Of a stretch of 64,000 nucleotides of DNA, positions 1 to 8,983 are shown piece after piece. The DNA comes from Negativibacillus massiliensis (GTDB lineage Bacteria > Bacillota > Clostridia > Oscillospirales > Ruminococcaceae): NCBI RefSeq assembly GCF_900148495.1, contig NZ_FTRU01000008.1:496001-560000 (forward strand), given 5' to 3'. How positions within the stretch are numbered: position 1 is the first letter of the stretch; every line of letters begins with the position of its first letter. Position numbers and translations under genes: made by a program. The notes beneath the pieces were generated by a model. That model did no database searches and had not been told where the DNA came from. It worked only from the letters and a program-made list of their open reading frames with translations.

Positions 1-345
1 TCCGGTGCAGGCGCAGCTCTCAACGATATGATCGCTAACATGAAACATGGCGGTAACATCGCTCTGCTGGGTCTCCAGAAACCAGGCAATGGTGTTAACT
101 GGGAAACCATCATTTGGAACGGTCTGAACATCCGTGGTATCTATGGACGTAAAGTTTGGGATACCTGGTACAAGATGACCACCATGCTCGAAGCAGGTCT
201 TGATATTTCTGCTATCATCACTCACAGAATGAACATCAAAGACTATAAGAAGGGCTTTGACGCTATGATCTCCGGTCAGTCCGGTAAAGTAATCCTCAAC
301 TGGGAAGACCTCGACAAACTGGAACCACAGTCCCAGGATTGCTAA
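1..345 (+). CDS. tdh: L-threonine 3-dehydrogenase, C-terminal part (cut by window edge)
   Basis: This zinc-dependent medium-chain dehydrogenase oxidises L-threonine to 2-amino-3-oxobutyrate with NAD+. The reading frame is open to the left edge, and about 114 C-terminal residues are visible. They include the end of the Rossmann domain (SGAGAALNDMIANMKHGG) and the conserved tail with the NWETIIWNGLNIRGIYGRK stretch typical of Tdh. The next gene, kbl, starts 38 bases downstream and uses the unstable product, so the pair forms the tdh-kbl threonine-to-glycine route. The family assignment rests on this tail plus the kbl context; the zinc and NAD sites lie outside the window. Confidence 0.93.
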   Translation, partial: SGAGAALNDMIANMKHGGNIALLGLQKPGNGVNWETIIWNGLNIRGIYGRKVWDTWYKMTTMLEAGLDISAIITHRMNIKDYKKGFDAMISGQSGKVILNWEDLDKLEPQSQDC

Positions 346-383
346 TTGAATAAACAAACAACTAAGAAAGGATTGATTTAGAA

Positions 384-1580
384 ATGGCACGTAAAAATGA
401 CATTCTGAGCATTTACACTAAAGAAGTCGAAGATATCAAAGCAGCTGGCCTTTTCAAAGGTGAGCTCCCTCTCGTATCTCCACAGAGCGCAAAAGTACAG
501 CTGGAAGACGGCAGAACCGTTATCAACATGTGTGCTAACAACTACCTTGGCCTTGGCGACAACCAGAGACTGATTGACGCTGCTAAGAGAACATACGATG
601 AAAGAGGTTACGGTGTTGCTTCCGTACGTTTCATCTGCGGTACACAGGATATTCATAAACAGCTCGAGAAGAAGATCTCCGACTTCCTGGGCACAGATGA
701 CACCATTCTGTACTCCTCCTGCTTCGATGCAAACGGCGGTCTGTTCGAAACAATCCTGACAGCTGACGACGCTGTTATCAGTGACGAACTCAACCATGCT
801 TCTATCATCGATGGCGTACGTCTCTGCAAAGCTAAGAGATTCAGATACAAAAACAACAACATGGAAGACCTCGAAGCTAAACTGAAAGAAGCTGATGAGG
901 CAGGCGCAAGAATCAAACTGATTGCTACTGACGGTGTATTCTCCATGGACGGTATCATCTGCAACCTGAAAGGTGTTTGCGATCTGGCAGATAAATACAA
1001 CGCTCTGGTTATGGTTGACGATAGCCATGCAGTTGGTTTCGTAGGTAAACATGGTCGTGGTACTGCTGAACACTGCGGTGTTGAAGGCCGTGTTGATATC
1101 ATCACCGGTACTCTGGGTAAAGCTCTCGGCGGCGCTTCCGGCGGTTACACATCCGGACGTAAAGAGATCATCGATCTCCTCAGACAGAGAAGCCGTCCAT
1201 ACCTGTTCTCCAACTCCCTGGCTCCAGCAATCGCAGGCGCTAGCATCGAGATGTTCAACATGCTCGAAGAAAGCACCGCTCTGCGTGACCATCTGGAAGA
1301 AACCACAACTTACTACCGTGACCTCTTGGTTAAAGAAGGCTTCGACATCATCCCTGGCACACATCCATGCGTACCAGTAATGCTCTACGACGAAGTTACA
1401 GCAGCTGAATTTGCTGAACGTATGAGAGCAAAAGGCGTTTACGTTGTTGCATTCTCTTATCCAGTAGTTCCAAAGGGCAAATCAAGAATCCGTACACAGG
1501 TTTGCGCTAGCCATACTAAAGAAGACATTGACTTCATCGTTAAATGCTTCAAAGAAGTTAGAGCAGAAATGGGTCTCTAA
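384..1580 (+). CDS. kbl: Glycine C-acetyltransferase (2-amino-3-ketobutyrate CoA ligase)
   Basis: This cytosolic PLP enzyme of the alpha-oxoamine synthase family cleaves 2-amino-3-oxobutyrate with CoA to glycine and acetyl-CoA. The protein has 398 residues, the usual family length. The PLP lysine is in [10 protein letters not shown] (about K246), the substrate loop is NNYLGLG, and the PLP-binding aspartate and histidine are in [11 protein letters not shown]. The start follows an AAAGGA ribosome site 12 bases upstream. It follows tdh closely and ends before a strong terminator, so tdh-kbl is probably one transcription unit. The abundant use of preferred codons suggests high expression. Confidence 0.97.
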   Translation: MARKNDILSIYTKEVEDIKAAGLFKGELPLVSPQSAKVQLEDGRTVINMCANNYLGLGDNQRLIDAAKRTYDERGYGVASVRFICGTQDIHKQLEKKISDFLGTDDTILYSSCFDANGGLFETILTADDAVISDELNHASIIDGVRLCKAKRFRYKNNNMEDLEAKLKEADEAGARIKLIATDGVFSMDGIICNLKGVCDLADKYNALVMVDDSHAVGFVGKHGRGTAEHCGVEGRVDIITGTLGKALGGASGGYTSGRKEIIDLLRQRSRPYLFSNSLAPAIAGASIEMFNMLEESTALRDHLEETTTYYRDLLVKEGFDIIPGTHPCVPVMLYDEVTAAEFAERMRAKGVYVVAFSYPVVPKGKSRIRTQVCASHTKEDIDFIVKCFKEVRAEMGL

Positions 1581-1596
1581 TCTGTATTTACAGTCA

Positions 1597-1628
1597 AAAT
1601 CCGCTGGTTTTATAACCAGCGGATTTTT
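1597..1628 (+). terminator. Rho-independent terminator after kbl
   Basis: A stem of AAAATCCGCTGGTT pairs with AACCAGCGGATTTT around a short TTA loop and is followed by T residues. It sits 16 bases after the kbl stop. Confidence 0.92.
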
Positions 1629-1656
1629 TGATATATAATTTGATATTGAAAAAGAA

Positions 1657-1690
1657 AAAGGACAGTACGTCAGCGTACTGTCCTTCTTTG
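1657..1690 (-). terminator. Terminator of the minus-strand glycosidase-like gene
   Basis: AAGGACAGTACG and CGTACTGTCCTT form a 12-bp stem with a TCAG loop. Read on the minus strand it is followed by a T-rich run, so it ends the transcript of the gene at 1701-3578. Confidence 0.85.
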
Positions 1691-1700
1691 ATAGAGGAAA

Positions 1701-3578
1701 CTAACAGACTTCGTAATGATTTGCAGCAAAGTCAACGGTAACAGTGGTTCCGTCGCTGAAGGTAGTTCTCTGCTTCATGCCGGTATCGTCAAGAAGCTCA
1801 TGTTTTACCATCTCACATTTTGCTACCTTTTCATGCAGGCTGGCAACTACTTCGCAGCGGCGGATGTTTTCCTTCATTTCCAGTGCAGCACCTTCGCTGA
1901 AGGAGCCGTCTGTGTTTGCATAAGCGCCGTCACGGATGAGATACGGAGCACCGCCGTTGAGCAGAGCATACAGCATCAGGTCTTCGGTATCGCTGATTTT
2001 GTCCATCATCCAAGGCTCGATGACACAATCATGATATACCAGATTAAACAGTGGAACCGGAATACCATCCTTTGGAGTGCCTGGAGCCTGAAGCATAAAG
2101 TGGTATGGTGCATAGTGACAGAATACCAAACTCTGCATGCTCCAGTCAGAAACTTCCTCAGAGCTGGAGAGGATGCCTTTAGAAAGCAGCCAGTCAAAGC
2201 AGTTCTTACGGAATTCATAACATTCCTTGCGGGTCATGCGGTGCAGAGGATTTGCACACTCGTCGCCTTCATTGCAGGTGAAAACATCCAGATAGGTGCC
2301 ATCCAGCTTGATACCGTGGGAGAGAATCTCGGTGAAGTTCCTTCTGACATAATAAGGAGCCTGTGTGCCACACAGATAGGTCTGAGGGCCGCCTGCCCAT
2401 CTTGCGTGCTGTGGATAGGTGCCATCCGGCAGCATGGTCGCATAAGCTGGGTCAAAGGTTGGAGCATCCAGATAATAGTCGCGGTACTGGTCGTGGATAC
2501 CGAACATGAATCCCAGACGATGCATGGTGTCAACCAGAGATTTCATTCCTTCCCAGCCGCCTGCTTCGATACAAGCCGGCAGATAGTCAGGATGATGGTT
2601 GTCATATCCCGGTTCAGCCCAACCGTCCAGATGCAGGTACATCTTTCTGACACCAAGCTGATAGAGATTTTCCACCTCTTTTTCTCTTGCAGCGAAGGTG
2701 GTGATAAAGTTATTCTTTTCCGGATTTTCCGGATCATAGAAATCAGACTTTGGATTTACATTGGTTTTGATTCCGCAGTGAACAAAGGAACAGCCGATCA
2801 GATCATTGACCGAAGGAACCCTTGCAGCTTTTTCTTCCAGAGAAGTAAAGAGACCGTGTTCTTTGACATAATTGCGGTAAACCTTGCACAGGTCGTTGTA
2901 GTCACAGTTATTCAGGAAGGTGTACTCAAGGCATCTGCGGTAATCCATCTTGCCAAGACTTGGTTCCCACCAGGTTCCAACATGGGTGTAAGGTCCACCA
3001 GCAGGATGTTCTGCGTAGACACCGCCGTTCCATGGTGTGGAAGCAATCGCAATGTAGCCTGCGCCATGTTTTACCTGACCAAACCAAGGCATATATCCGC
3101 CGGAGGTGAGGAACTGTCCGTTAAATGAAAGTTTTTCCAGAGCAACAGTCCAGTTGTTTGGAATCAACAGGCCCTGTCCCTGGTTGAGAAGGGTATAATT
3201 TTCCTTGCTGCCTTCTTCAAACTCCATATAACCTGGCCATCTTACTTGCTGGATGGAAAGATCCTTTTCGCAGATTGGAATCCATTCAAAGTGGACGGTT
3301 TTGTTGACTTCTTCTACCCAAACAATGGTATCAAAAGAGTAGGAATCTGCTTTGCCAAGATAGTTTCGGTAGGTCGAATGAATTCCCTTTCCAACGCCGC
3401 AGCTGAATTCGGTATGACGAATTTCTTTCCAATGGGTAAAAGGAATTTCTCCTTTTTCGGTGAGGATGGCAGGGCAGAAATGATCGCTCCATTTCCATTC
3501 AATGCCTGCTGCCTCGACCTGATATCGAAGTGTCGATTCGTCCAGAGAAAGGACGATTTCTCCCACAGATAATTTCAT
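1701..3578 (-). CDS. Glycoside-hydrolase-like TIM-barrel protein (DUF5696/GH101-like, uncertain)
   Basis: This 625-residue protein has no signal peptide or membrane segment, so it is probably cytosolic. The N-terminal 230 residues look like a beta-sandwich of the type that precedes the barrel in clan GH-D/GH101-like enzymes. The rest has barrel hallmarks: KMYLHLDGWAEPGYDNHHPDY, a FGIHDQYRDYY strand, and GTYLDVFTCNEGDECANP, in which the Asp of YLDVF is a likely catalytic nucleophile. A second acidic candidate is in SSSEEVSDWS. I recognise the general layout of DUF5696-type proteins but not a substrate. It stands alone with its own promoter and terminator. It could act on host-type glycans taken up as oligosaccharides, but that is inference. 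Confidence 0.7.
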   Translation of the reverse strand: MKLSVGEIVLSLDESTLRYQVEAAGIEWKWSDHFCPAILTEKGEIPFTHWKEIRHTEFSCGVGKGIHSTYRNYLGKADSYSFDTIVWVEEVNKTVHFEWIPICEKDLSIQQVRWPGYMEFEEGSKENYTLLNQGQGLLIPNNWTVALEKLSFNGQFLTSGGYMPWFGQVKHGAGYIAIASTPWNGGVYAEHPAGGPYTHVGTWWEPSLGKMDYRRCLEYTFLNNCDYNDLCKVYRNYVKEHGLFTSLEEKAARVPSVNDLIGCSFVHCGIKTNVNPKSDFYDPENPEKNNFITTFAAREKEVENLYQLGVRKMYLHLDGWAEPGYDNHHPDYLPACIEAGGWEGMKSLVDTMHRLGFMFGIHDQYRDYYLDAPTFDPAYATMLPDGTYPQHARWAGGPQTYLCGTQAPYYVRRNFTEILSHGIKLDGTYLDVFTCNEGDECANPLHRMTRKECYEFRKNCFDWLLSKGILSSSEEVSDWSMQSLVFCHYAPYHFMLQAPGTPKDGIPVPLFNLVYHDCVIEPWMMDKISDTEDLMLYALLNGGAPYLIRDGAYANTDGSFSEGAALEMKENIRRCEVVASLHEKVAKCEMVKHELLDDTGMKQRTTFSDGTTVTVDFAANHYEVC

Positions 3579-3647
3579 TTGGTAATCCCTCCTGATTGTT
3601 TTATGAAAGTTGCAGATTTCTTTCCTGCAATTTGACAGATTGTCTTA

Positions 3648-3676
3648 ATTATAACAGATTCATGGTGCCGACTCAA
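3648..3676 (-). promoter_or_regulatory. Sigma-A promoter of the glycosidase-like gene
   Basis: On the minus strand TTGAGT, a 17-base spacer and TATAAT lie about 75 bases before the start. The 5' leader holds a small TTGCAG/CTGCAA hairpin. Confidence 0.7.
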
Positions 3677-3699
3677 TGCACAATGAAAAACAAAAAGAG

Positions 3700-3735
3700 A
3701 AAAAGCCATCAATTGTGAAAATCGATGGCTTTTTG
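3700..3735 (-). terminator. Terminator of mntP
   Basis: AAAAGCCATC pairs with GATGGCTTTT around a 13-base loop, with a T-run on the minus strand. It lies 19 bases after the mntP stop. Confidence 0.85.
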
Positions 3736-3753
3736 TATAATTTATTATTCAAT

Positions 3754-4323
3754 TTATGCAAGGATGGTGTGTTCCAGTAAAATTTTAAGGCCGATCAGAA
3801 TCAGAATAACACCACCGAAGACTTCTGCCTTACTCTTTAACAGGGAACCAAACACCTTTCCAAGGAAAGAAGCTACAATAGAGCAAAGGAAGGTGGTGAG
3901 GGCGATGATGCCGCTTGCAGAGAAAATCTCAATCTGCAGCAGTGCGAAGCTGACGCCGACAGCCAGAGCATCAATGCTGGTTGCGATTGCCTGTGTTACA
4001 ATGGTCTGGAACGGCAAGGAAACCTCACATTCTTCCTCCTCTGGATGAATAGCTTCCCAGACCATTTTGCCGCCGATGAAAGCGAGCAGAACAAAAGCAA
4101 CCCAATGATCAATCGAAGAGATGAATCCGGAAAAGGCTTTTCCAAGGAAGTAGCCAATCAGTGGCATCAATCCCTGAAAGACACCAAACATAATCGACCA
4201 CACCAGAGCGCTGCCAAAAAAGCGGCTTTTGTTGGAACGTGCAGACACACACATGCCGTTGCTCATCGATACAGCAGAAGCGTCCATCGATAAACCGACG
4301 GCAATCATTAACAGGTTTAACAA
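3754..4323 (-). CDS. mntP: Manganese efflux pump MntP
   Basis: This integral membrane exporter protects against excess Mn(II). It has 189 residues with six predicted hydrophobic segments in two repeats. Each repeat carries the family's Asp-containing membrane motif: GLSMDASAVSMSNG near the N terminus and ATSIDALAVGVSFA in the middle. The start is a TTG preceded by AAGGAGG six to eight bases upstream. It is a single-gene unit with a clear promoter and a structured leader. I do not see the conserved core of the yybP-ykoY Mn riboswitch that often controls this family. Confidence 0.95.
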   Translation of the reverse strand: MLNLLMIAVGLSMDASAVSMSNGMCVSARSNKSRFFGSALVWSIMFGVFQGLMPLIGYFLGKAFSGFISSIDHWVAFVLLAFIGGKMVWEAIHPEEEECEVSLPFQTIVTQAIATSIDALAVGVSFALLQIEIFSASGIIALTTFLCSIVASFLGKVFGSLLKSKAEVFGGVILILIGLKILLEHTILA

Positions 4324-4332
4324 AACAATTCC

Positions 4333-4439
4333 TCCTTCTCAAACATACGAGCACCACCGATGAAACCCAGATCAGAAGATACCTTATCTTATTCATCGGC
4401 AACAGTTGATAGTATAGCAGTTTTTTTTCTTTTTCACAA
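4333..4439 (-). promoter_or_regulatory. mntP promoter and structured 5' leader
   Basis: On the minus strand TTGTGA, a 17-base spacer and TATACT (4411-4439) form a good promoter. The roughly 80-base leader contains an outer stem CCGATGAA/TTCATCGG enclosing an inner AAGATA-AGG-TATCTT hairpin, then the ribosome site AAGGAGG. The fold is seen directly. A regulatory role is only inferred. Confidence 0.55.
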
Positions 4440-4562
4440 TAGATATTAAAAAAATAGAAAAGCAGGAGAAAAAGGGGGAAAAATTTACTGCCTGTTCAAG
4501 AAATAACATCCACAGTATTGTAAAATAGGGTAGAGAAACCAGTCAGCGAAGGGGAAAACAGT

Positions 4563-5429
4563 GTGTTTGGCTATATAAAACCGGTCAAAGCAGAATTAAA
4601 GGTCAAGGAATGGGAAGCCTATCAAGGGATCTATTGCGGGCTTTGCAAACAGCTTGCCAAACGATATGGCTTTTTTGCTAGAATGACCTTAAATTATGAC
4701 TTTGTATTTCTGGCAATGCTGGATATGGCACTGCATGGAAAACGGATTCACTTTTGCCGGGAACACTGTATTGTCCATCCCTTCAAAAAACGCAGCTGCT
4801 GCACCTGCAACGAAAGTCTGGAACTTTGCTGCGATGTGGCAATGATGCTTTGTTACCACAAGTTGGAAGATGACCTGCACGATGAAGGTTTTGCAAAGCG
4901 TTTAGCAGTGCGGCTGATTTTTCCGTTTGCAAAAAGGGATTATAAAAAAGCGGCAGCTTTCCGTCCACAGCTTGCCGAAAAATTGCGGCAGCAGATGCAG
5001 GAGCAGCAGAAGCTGGAAGAACACCACTGTGCGCAGATAGATTTAGCTTCCCAACCAACCGCCTGTTTGATGGAGGAGGTTTTTTCCTCTCTTTCCGAAG
5101 ATCCAATGGAAAAGAGAGTGCTGGAGCGTCTGGGCTATCTGATGGGACGATGGGTTTATTTAATTGATGCACTGGACGACTGGGATGAGGATGTGCAGAA
5201 GGGAAGATATAATCCATTTGCACAGCAGCAGAACGGTCAGGAACAGGTCCAAAAAGAGCAGCAGTATGAGCAGGCAAAGGGAACCCTTTATCTGACTGTT
5301 GCAGAGATGAGAAAGACCTATGATCTTCTGGGAATCCACTCGCTGGATACCATTTTAGAAAATATATTGGATCTTGGACTTTTGCAGACAGTGGACAACA
5401 TAATGAAAAAACGTCTGGGACAAACTTAG
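4563..5429 (+). CDS. DUF5685 family protein
   Basis: This 288-residue cytosolic protein of unknown function opens with the family signature MFGYIKPVKAELKVKEWEAY and GIYCGLCKQLAKRYG. It has further cysteine pairs around CREHC and CCTCNESLELCC, which suggest metal binding. The middle and C-terminal parts are helical. The LIDALDDWDEDVQKGRYNPF stretch resembles the aspartate-rich helices of all-alpha isoprenoid or phytoene-synthase-like folds, but I see no proof of such activity. The start is GTG behind GAAGGGGA. A J-domain gene follows 57 bases later, and both may serve the same folding or assembly task. Confidence 0.8.
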   Translation: MFGYIKPVKAELKVKEWEAYQGIYCGLCKQLAKRYGFFARMTLNYDFVFLAMLDMALHGKRIHFCREHCIVHPFKKRSCCTCNESLELCCDVAMMLCYHKLEDDLHDEGFAKRLAVRLIFPFAKRDYKKAAAFRPQLAEKLRQQMQEQQKLEEHHCAQIDLASQPTACLMEEVFSSLSEDPMEKRVLERLGYLMGRWVYLIDALDDWDEDVQKGRYNPFAQQQNGQEQVQKEQQYEQAKGTLYLTVAEMRKTYDLLGIHSLDTILENILDLGLLQTVDNIMKKRLGQT

Positions 5430-5486
5430 TTTGAAGCTACAGGTTTTGATAATTTGAGAAAATGAGCAGGAAGAGGGCAATTAATC

Positions 5487-6152
5487 ATGACAGATCCATA
5501 TCAGGTTCTCGGTGTTTCGCCGAATGCCAGTGACGAACAGATCAAAAACGCATATCGAGAACTTGCAAGAAAATATCATCCGGATAATTACGCCAACAAT
5601 CCTTTGGCGGATTTGGCGCAGGAAAAGATGAAAGAAATCAACGAAGCATATGACCAGATTCAGCGCCAGAGAAAACAGCAGCAGAGCTATAGCTCTAATC
5701 AGGGATATTCTCGCCAGAGTTATGGCTATGGCAGCCAGAACTCATACAGCGGCAGTCAGGGCGGTTATTCTCAGTTTGCAGATATCCGTCAGCTGTTAAA
5801 TGCAAACCGTATCAGTGATGCCGAAGAGCTTCTGGAAGGTATTCCTTCCAATCGCAGGGATGCAGAATGGTACTATCTGCGCGGCAGGGTATTTTATGTC
5901 CGTGGATGGCTTGACCAGGCTTACAGCTATTATGTTCGCGCAAACCAGATGAATCCGGCAAATCCGGAATATAAAAATGCACTCAACCAATTGATGTGGC
6001 AGAGAAATACAGGACGTCCAGCTGGAAATGGATATGGCGATTACCGCAATGTACAGTACAGCGGATGCAGCGGATGCGACATGTGCTCCGGCTTGATCTG
6101 TGCTGACTGCTGCTGTGAATGTATGGGCGGCGATTTAATCAGCTGTTGTTAA
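5487..6152 (+). CDS. J-domain protein with TPR-like middle and cysteine-rich tail
   Basis: The protein has 221 residues. Residues 1-65 are a J domain with the HPD motif (ARKYHPDNY) that stimulates DnaK ATPase. A Gln/Ser/Tyr/Gly-rich linker follows (about 66-95). Residues 98-175 look like two tetratricopeptide-type helical hairpins ([27 protein letters not shown] and [22 protein letters not shown]). The last 28 residues are packed with cysteines ([22 protein letters not shown]), unlike the zinc fingers of DnaJ itself. It is probably co-transcribed with the DUF5685 gene upstream and the membrane-protein gene 49 bases downstream. A role as a specialised co-chaperone is inferred. Confidence 0.88.
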   Translation: MTDPYQVLGVSPNASDEQIKNAYRELARKYHPDNYANNPLADLAQEKMKEINEAYDQIQRQRKQQQSYSSNQGYSRQSYGYGSQNSYSGSQGGYSQFADIRQLLNANRISDAEELLEGIPSNRRDAEWYYLRGRVFYVRGWLDQAYSYYVRANQMNPANPEYKNALNQLMWQRNTGRPAGNGYGDYRNVQYSGCSGCDMCSGLICADCCCECMGGDLISCC

Positions 6153-6201
6153 TTTCGGCAGCTTTATAACTGCTGTACCATAAATTTTGGGAAGTGATTT
6201 T

Positions 6202-6741
6202 TTGATTAAGAAAAGTACGCAGGTAGCGATGGGAGGAATTGCCTCTGCGCTGTGTCTGCTGCTGATGCTTTTGACCATCATCCCGATTGCAACCTATACC
6301 ATGCCGGCACTTGCGGGGATGGTGCTGATTGTAGTAGTAATCGAAAACGGTTACTCAACAGCCTGGATGGTCTATGCTGCGGTAGGATTTCTGTCTTTGT
6401 TCATCTGTCCGGATAAGGAAGCGGCGATGTTGTTTGTTGGATTCTTCGGCTATTATCCGATACTGAAAGGAAAGCTGGAAAAAATCCGTGTGCGCATGGT
6501 GGAATATCTGCTGAAGTTTAGTGTGTTTAACGTTGCAATGGTTGCAAACTACATGGTCATCATCTATCTGTTTGGCATACAGGATATTTTGGAGGAAGTG
6601 GGTCCGTTTGGAAAGTACAGCGTATTGCTGCTGCTTGCTCTGGGAAATGTCGTATTCTGGATTTATGATGTTGCACTCTCCCGCATCATCACCGCCTACC
6701 GCGAGGTACTGAGAAAGAAAATATTCCGAAGAGTCGGATAA
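6202..6741 (+). CDS. Conserved membrane protein
   Basis: This is a roughly 179-residue integral membrane protein with about five hydrophobic segments and a basic C-terminal tail (REVLRKKIFRRVG). I chose the TTG at 6202 because GGGAAGTGA lies five bases upstream; an in-frame TTG at 6187 would add five residues. The general look resembles small ECF-transporter S components, but no ligand motif is recognisable. It is the last gene of the DUF5685/J-protein unit and ends just before a strong terminator. Confidence 0.75.
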   Translation: MIKKSTQVAMGGIASALCLLLMLLTIIPIATYTMPALAGMVLIVVVIENGYSTAWMVYAAVGFLSLFICPDKEAAMLFVGFFGYYPILKGKLEKIRVRMVEYLLKFSVFNVAMVANYMVIIYLFGIQDILEEVGPFGKYSVLLLLALGNVVFWIYDVALSRIITAYREVLRKKIFRRVG

Positions 6742-6762
6742 CCTGAAGATTCAGATAATTAG

Positions 6763-6794
6763 AAAAGCTCCATCATCAAGATGGAGCTTTTTTT
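6763..6794. terminator. Bidirectional terminator between convergent genes
   Basis: AAAAGCTCCATC and GATGGAGCTTTT form a stem around an ATCAA loop, with a T-run on the plus strand and an A-run that serves the minus strand. It separates the membrane-protein gene from the convergent MerR gene. Confidence 0.88.
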
Positions 6795-6802
6795 ACGGAA
6801 TT

Positions 6803-7207
6803 TTACAGGGTTTCCTGACGTTTTTCTTCCAGTTGTTTTAAGCGATGTTCGGCGCTCATCAATCCCTGTTCGTAGCGGCTGATTTTTTCGTTTAACCGTG
6901 TCAGGGACTGCTGCATCTGTTCGATTCGTTCAGCAAGCTGATCCCGCTGATCGATCAGCAGTGCCTTTCTCGCATCAATGGTGGCATCTCCCTGCTGATA
7001 CAAAGCGACATATTCAATCAATGCCTCCACCTGTACACCAGAAGAACGCATGCATTTCATCAGTTCGATCCATCCGCAGGACACTTCATCGTAGTCACGG
7101 ATACCGCTCTTATTTCTTGGAACAGGCGGAATCAAGCCGATTCTCTCATAATAGCGCAGTGTGTCCTGAGAAAGACCATATTTTTGACTTACCTGAGCAA
7201 TCGTCAT
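6803..7207 (-). CDS. MerR family transcriptional regulator
   Basis: The protein has 134 residues. The N-terminal winged helix-turn-helix is clear (TIAQVSQKYGLSQDTLRYYERIGLIPPVPR), followed by the long dimerisation coiled coil (about residues 75-125). There is no C-terminal metal-binding cysteine pair, which fits the aldehyde- or thiol-stress subgroup (AdhR-like) better than metal sensors. Single cysteines at CGWIELMKCMRSSG could be redox-reactive. Its own promoter carries a perfect dyad in a 19-bp spacer, so it probably regulates itself. A second promoter with the same architecture precedes the DUF3737 gene at 38427. Confidence 0.92.
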   Translation of the reverse strand: MTIAQVSQKYGLSQDTLRYYERIGLIPPVPRNKSGIRDYDEVSCGWIELMKCMRSSGVQVEALIEYVALYQQGDATIDARKALLIDQRDQLAERIEQMQQSLTRLNEKISRYEQGLMSAEHRLKQLEEKRQETL

Positions 7208-7232
7208 GGCGATGACCTCCTTTCATAAAATT

Positions 7233-7263
7233 ATTATACAATCTGGAGTCCACTCCAGGTCAA
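7233..7263 (-). promoter_or_regulatory. MerR-type promoter with 19-bp spacer and operator dyad
   Basis: On the minus strand TTGACC and TATAAT are separated by 19 bases instead of 17. The spacer holds the perfect inverted repeat CTGGAGT-N2-ACTCCAG (7243-7258). Such long spacers are the hallmark of promoters that MerR proteins activate by DNA distortion. Confidence 0.92.
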
Positions 7264-7335
7264 GAGAAAAATAACGGCAGTAAGGCAAATTGGTAATTTG
7301 CAGCTTGGATACAGCATATCCTCTTGACAGGGGGG

Positions 7336-8922
7336 ATGATGTTGAAACTCAATCAAAACAGTATTTTTTATCATTGCCTGCTGTTGAGCTCTTCTTCGGT
7401 CGTTTTGCAGTTGTTGGGATTTGGATACCGCATTCTGCTGGGACGGCTTGCAGGAGCACAGGCAATCGCTGTCTATGGTTTGGTAATGTCTGCTTATAAT
7501 GTAGTGTTATCCTGCACCCTGACTGGAGTAGCACTTTCGGTCTCGCGAATAGCTTCTTCCTATCAGGCTTTGGGAGAGGGTAGGTCTATTATTCGGTTGA
7601 TTCGAACAGCTCTCTTTCTGTTTTTGGGGCTGTTTTGCCTGCTTGCAGTTCCTTTTGCGTTTTGCAGAGATTTTTTTGCTCAGAAGGTACTGGGAAATCC
7701 AGAAACCTCAGCAGCACTTTTATTGATTGTTCCCTGCCTTTTTCTGACCGGCTTTGAAAATGTCCACAAAGCCTTCTTTTATGGAACAGGGCAGACTTTT
7801 CCACCCACAGTATCGGAAACGCTGGAAATGCTTTGCAGGATTGTTGGCGCATTCTGCTTGTTCTCGGTGTTTGCTGCAAAAAGCAGTACACCGCTTACAG
7901 ATGGTCAGGCTGCAGCATTGATTGTTTGCGGCATGATTTTCAGTGAAATCGTCAGTGCAACTTTCCTGACGACGCTGTATCGTTTTCGGCGCAAAAAACT
8001 GACAGGCAGGGATGGGGTTTGTCTGCCACAGGTTTTAAGGGATATTGCTTCAGTAGCGGTTCCAGTATCGCTGTCCACGCTGCTTGGGAGACTGATTTCC
8101 TCTGCCAATATGATTTTGATTCCCCGAATCCTGATGCGGGCAGGAAGCGGATATGATGCCGCTATGACCGAGTTTGGTGTTTTGTCCGGAATGACCATGC
8201 CGATGCTGATGCTGCCTTCGGCTTTTTTGTCTCCATTGATTACAGTATTGAGTCCTCGATTTTCCGCAGGAAAGGTTCTGGAGGATCAGGCGATGATCCG
8301 CCGAAAGACAGGGAAAGCGCTTCATGTCGTGGGATTGATTGGAATTCCGTCTATGGTAATTCTGATCCTTACCGGTTCCCAGTTGGGGGAGGTTCTTTAT
8401 CATAATCCAATGGTTGGAAATCATATCCCGATGTTAAGCTTGATTACCATGACGGGATTTTACTATGCTGTTTTGGAATGTGTGCTGGAAAGTACAGGAC
8501 TGCAAAAACGATGTTCAGTGCTGACTGTGCTTGCTAGCTTAGCGGGACTTTGCTGCACTCTGATTTTGGGAGGAGCTTTCTCCTTGGGAATCTGGGGATT
8601 TTTATGTGGGGAACTGCTTTCGTCCCTGATTGGATGCAGCATGACAGCAATCTGGGTTAAAAAATACACACAGATAAGCTTCCGAATCGGCAACTGGATA
8701 GGGCGGCCTCTTTTTGCATCGGCAGTTTCGGGCGCATTTGCCCGACTGTTGCTCAAGACGATGGGAGACTTGCCGATATTCCCCGGGCTAAGGGTTGTGT
8801 TTGTCATCAGTGTGTTCTTTTTCCTCTATACAATATGCCTGCGGCTTTTGGGAACAGATTTCTGGAAATATATCGAGGAAACGCTGTTAACACAGGCGAA
8901 AAAGGATCGAAATTTCAGATAG
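7336..8922 (+). CDS. SpoVB/MurJ-like lipid flippase (MOP superfamily)
   Basis: This is a large integral membrane protein of about 528 residues with roughly 14 hydrophobic segments. It belongs to the polysaccharide-exporter / stage V sporulation protein B branch of the MOP superfamily. Relatives move undecaprenyl-linked precursors across the membrane, and SpoVB acts in spore cortex synthesis. The N terminus (SSSSVVLQLLGFGYRILLGRLAG) and the central PVSLSTLLGRLISSANMILIPR motif match the family. An ATG pair at 7336/7339 directly follows GGGGGG; a TTG at 7342 has a better spacing, so the start is uncertain by two codons. No other sporulation gene is adjacent. Confidence 0.87.
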   Translation: MMLKLNQNSIFYHCLLLSSSSVVLQLLGFGYRILLGRLAGAQAIAVYGLVMSAYNVVLSCTLTGVALSVSRIASSYQALGEGRSIIRLIRTALFLFLGLFCLLAVPFAFCRDFFAQKVLGNPETSAALLLIVPCLFLTGFENVHKAFFYGTGQTFPPTVSETLEMLCRIVGAFCLFSVFAAKSSTPLTDGQAAALIVCGMIFSEIVSATFLTTLYRFRRKKLTGRDGVCLPQVLRDIASVAVPVSLSTLLGRLISSANMILIPRILMRAGSGYDAAMTEFGVLSGMTMPMLMLPSAFLSPLITVLSPRFSAGKVLEDQAMIRRKTGKALHVVGLIGIPSMVILILTGSQLGEVLYHNPMVGNHIPMLSLITMTGFYYAVLECVLESTGLQKRCSVLTVLASLAGLCCTLILGGAFSLGIWGFLCGELLSSLIGCSMTAIWVKKYTQISFRIGNWIGRPLFASAVSGAFARLLLKTMGDLPIFPGLRVVFVISVFFFLYTICLRLLGTDFWKYIEETLLTQAKKDRNFR

Positions 8923-8925
8923 TGG

Positions 8926-8954
8926 TTGCCAGAGAAAAACAGGTGTATTATAAT
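8926..8954 (+). promoter_or_regulatory. galM promoter
   Basis: TTGCCA, a 17-base spacer and TATAAT lie about 30 bases before the TTG start of galM. Confidence 0.7.
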
Positions 8955-8983
8955 GAAAGAAAAACAATAGGAGGAGAAAGGTT

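Noticed and set aside
1716-3128. Plus-strand open frame (470 codons) opposite the glycosidase-like gene
   Set aside because: The minus-strand frame has clear domain logic, a promoter, ribosome site and terminator; the plus frame has none of these.
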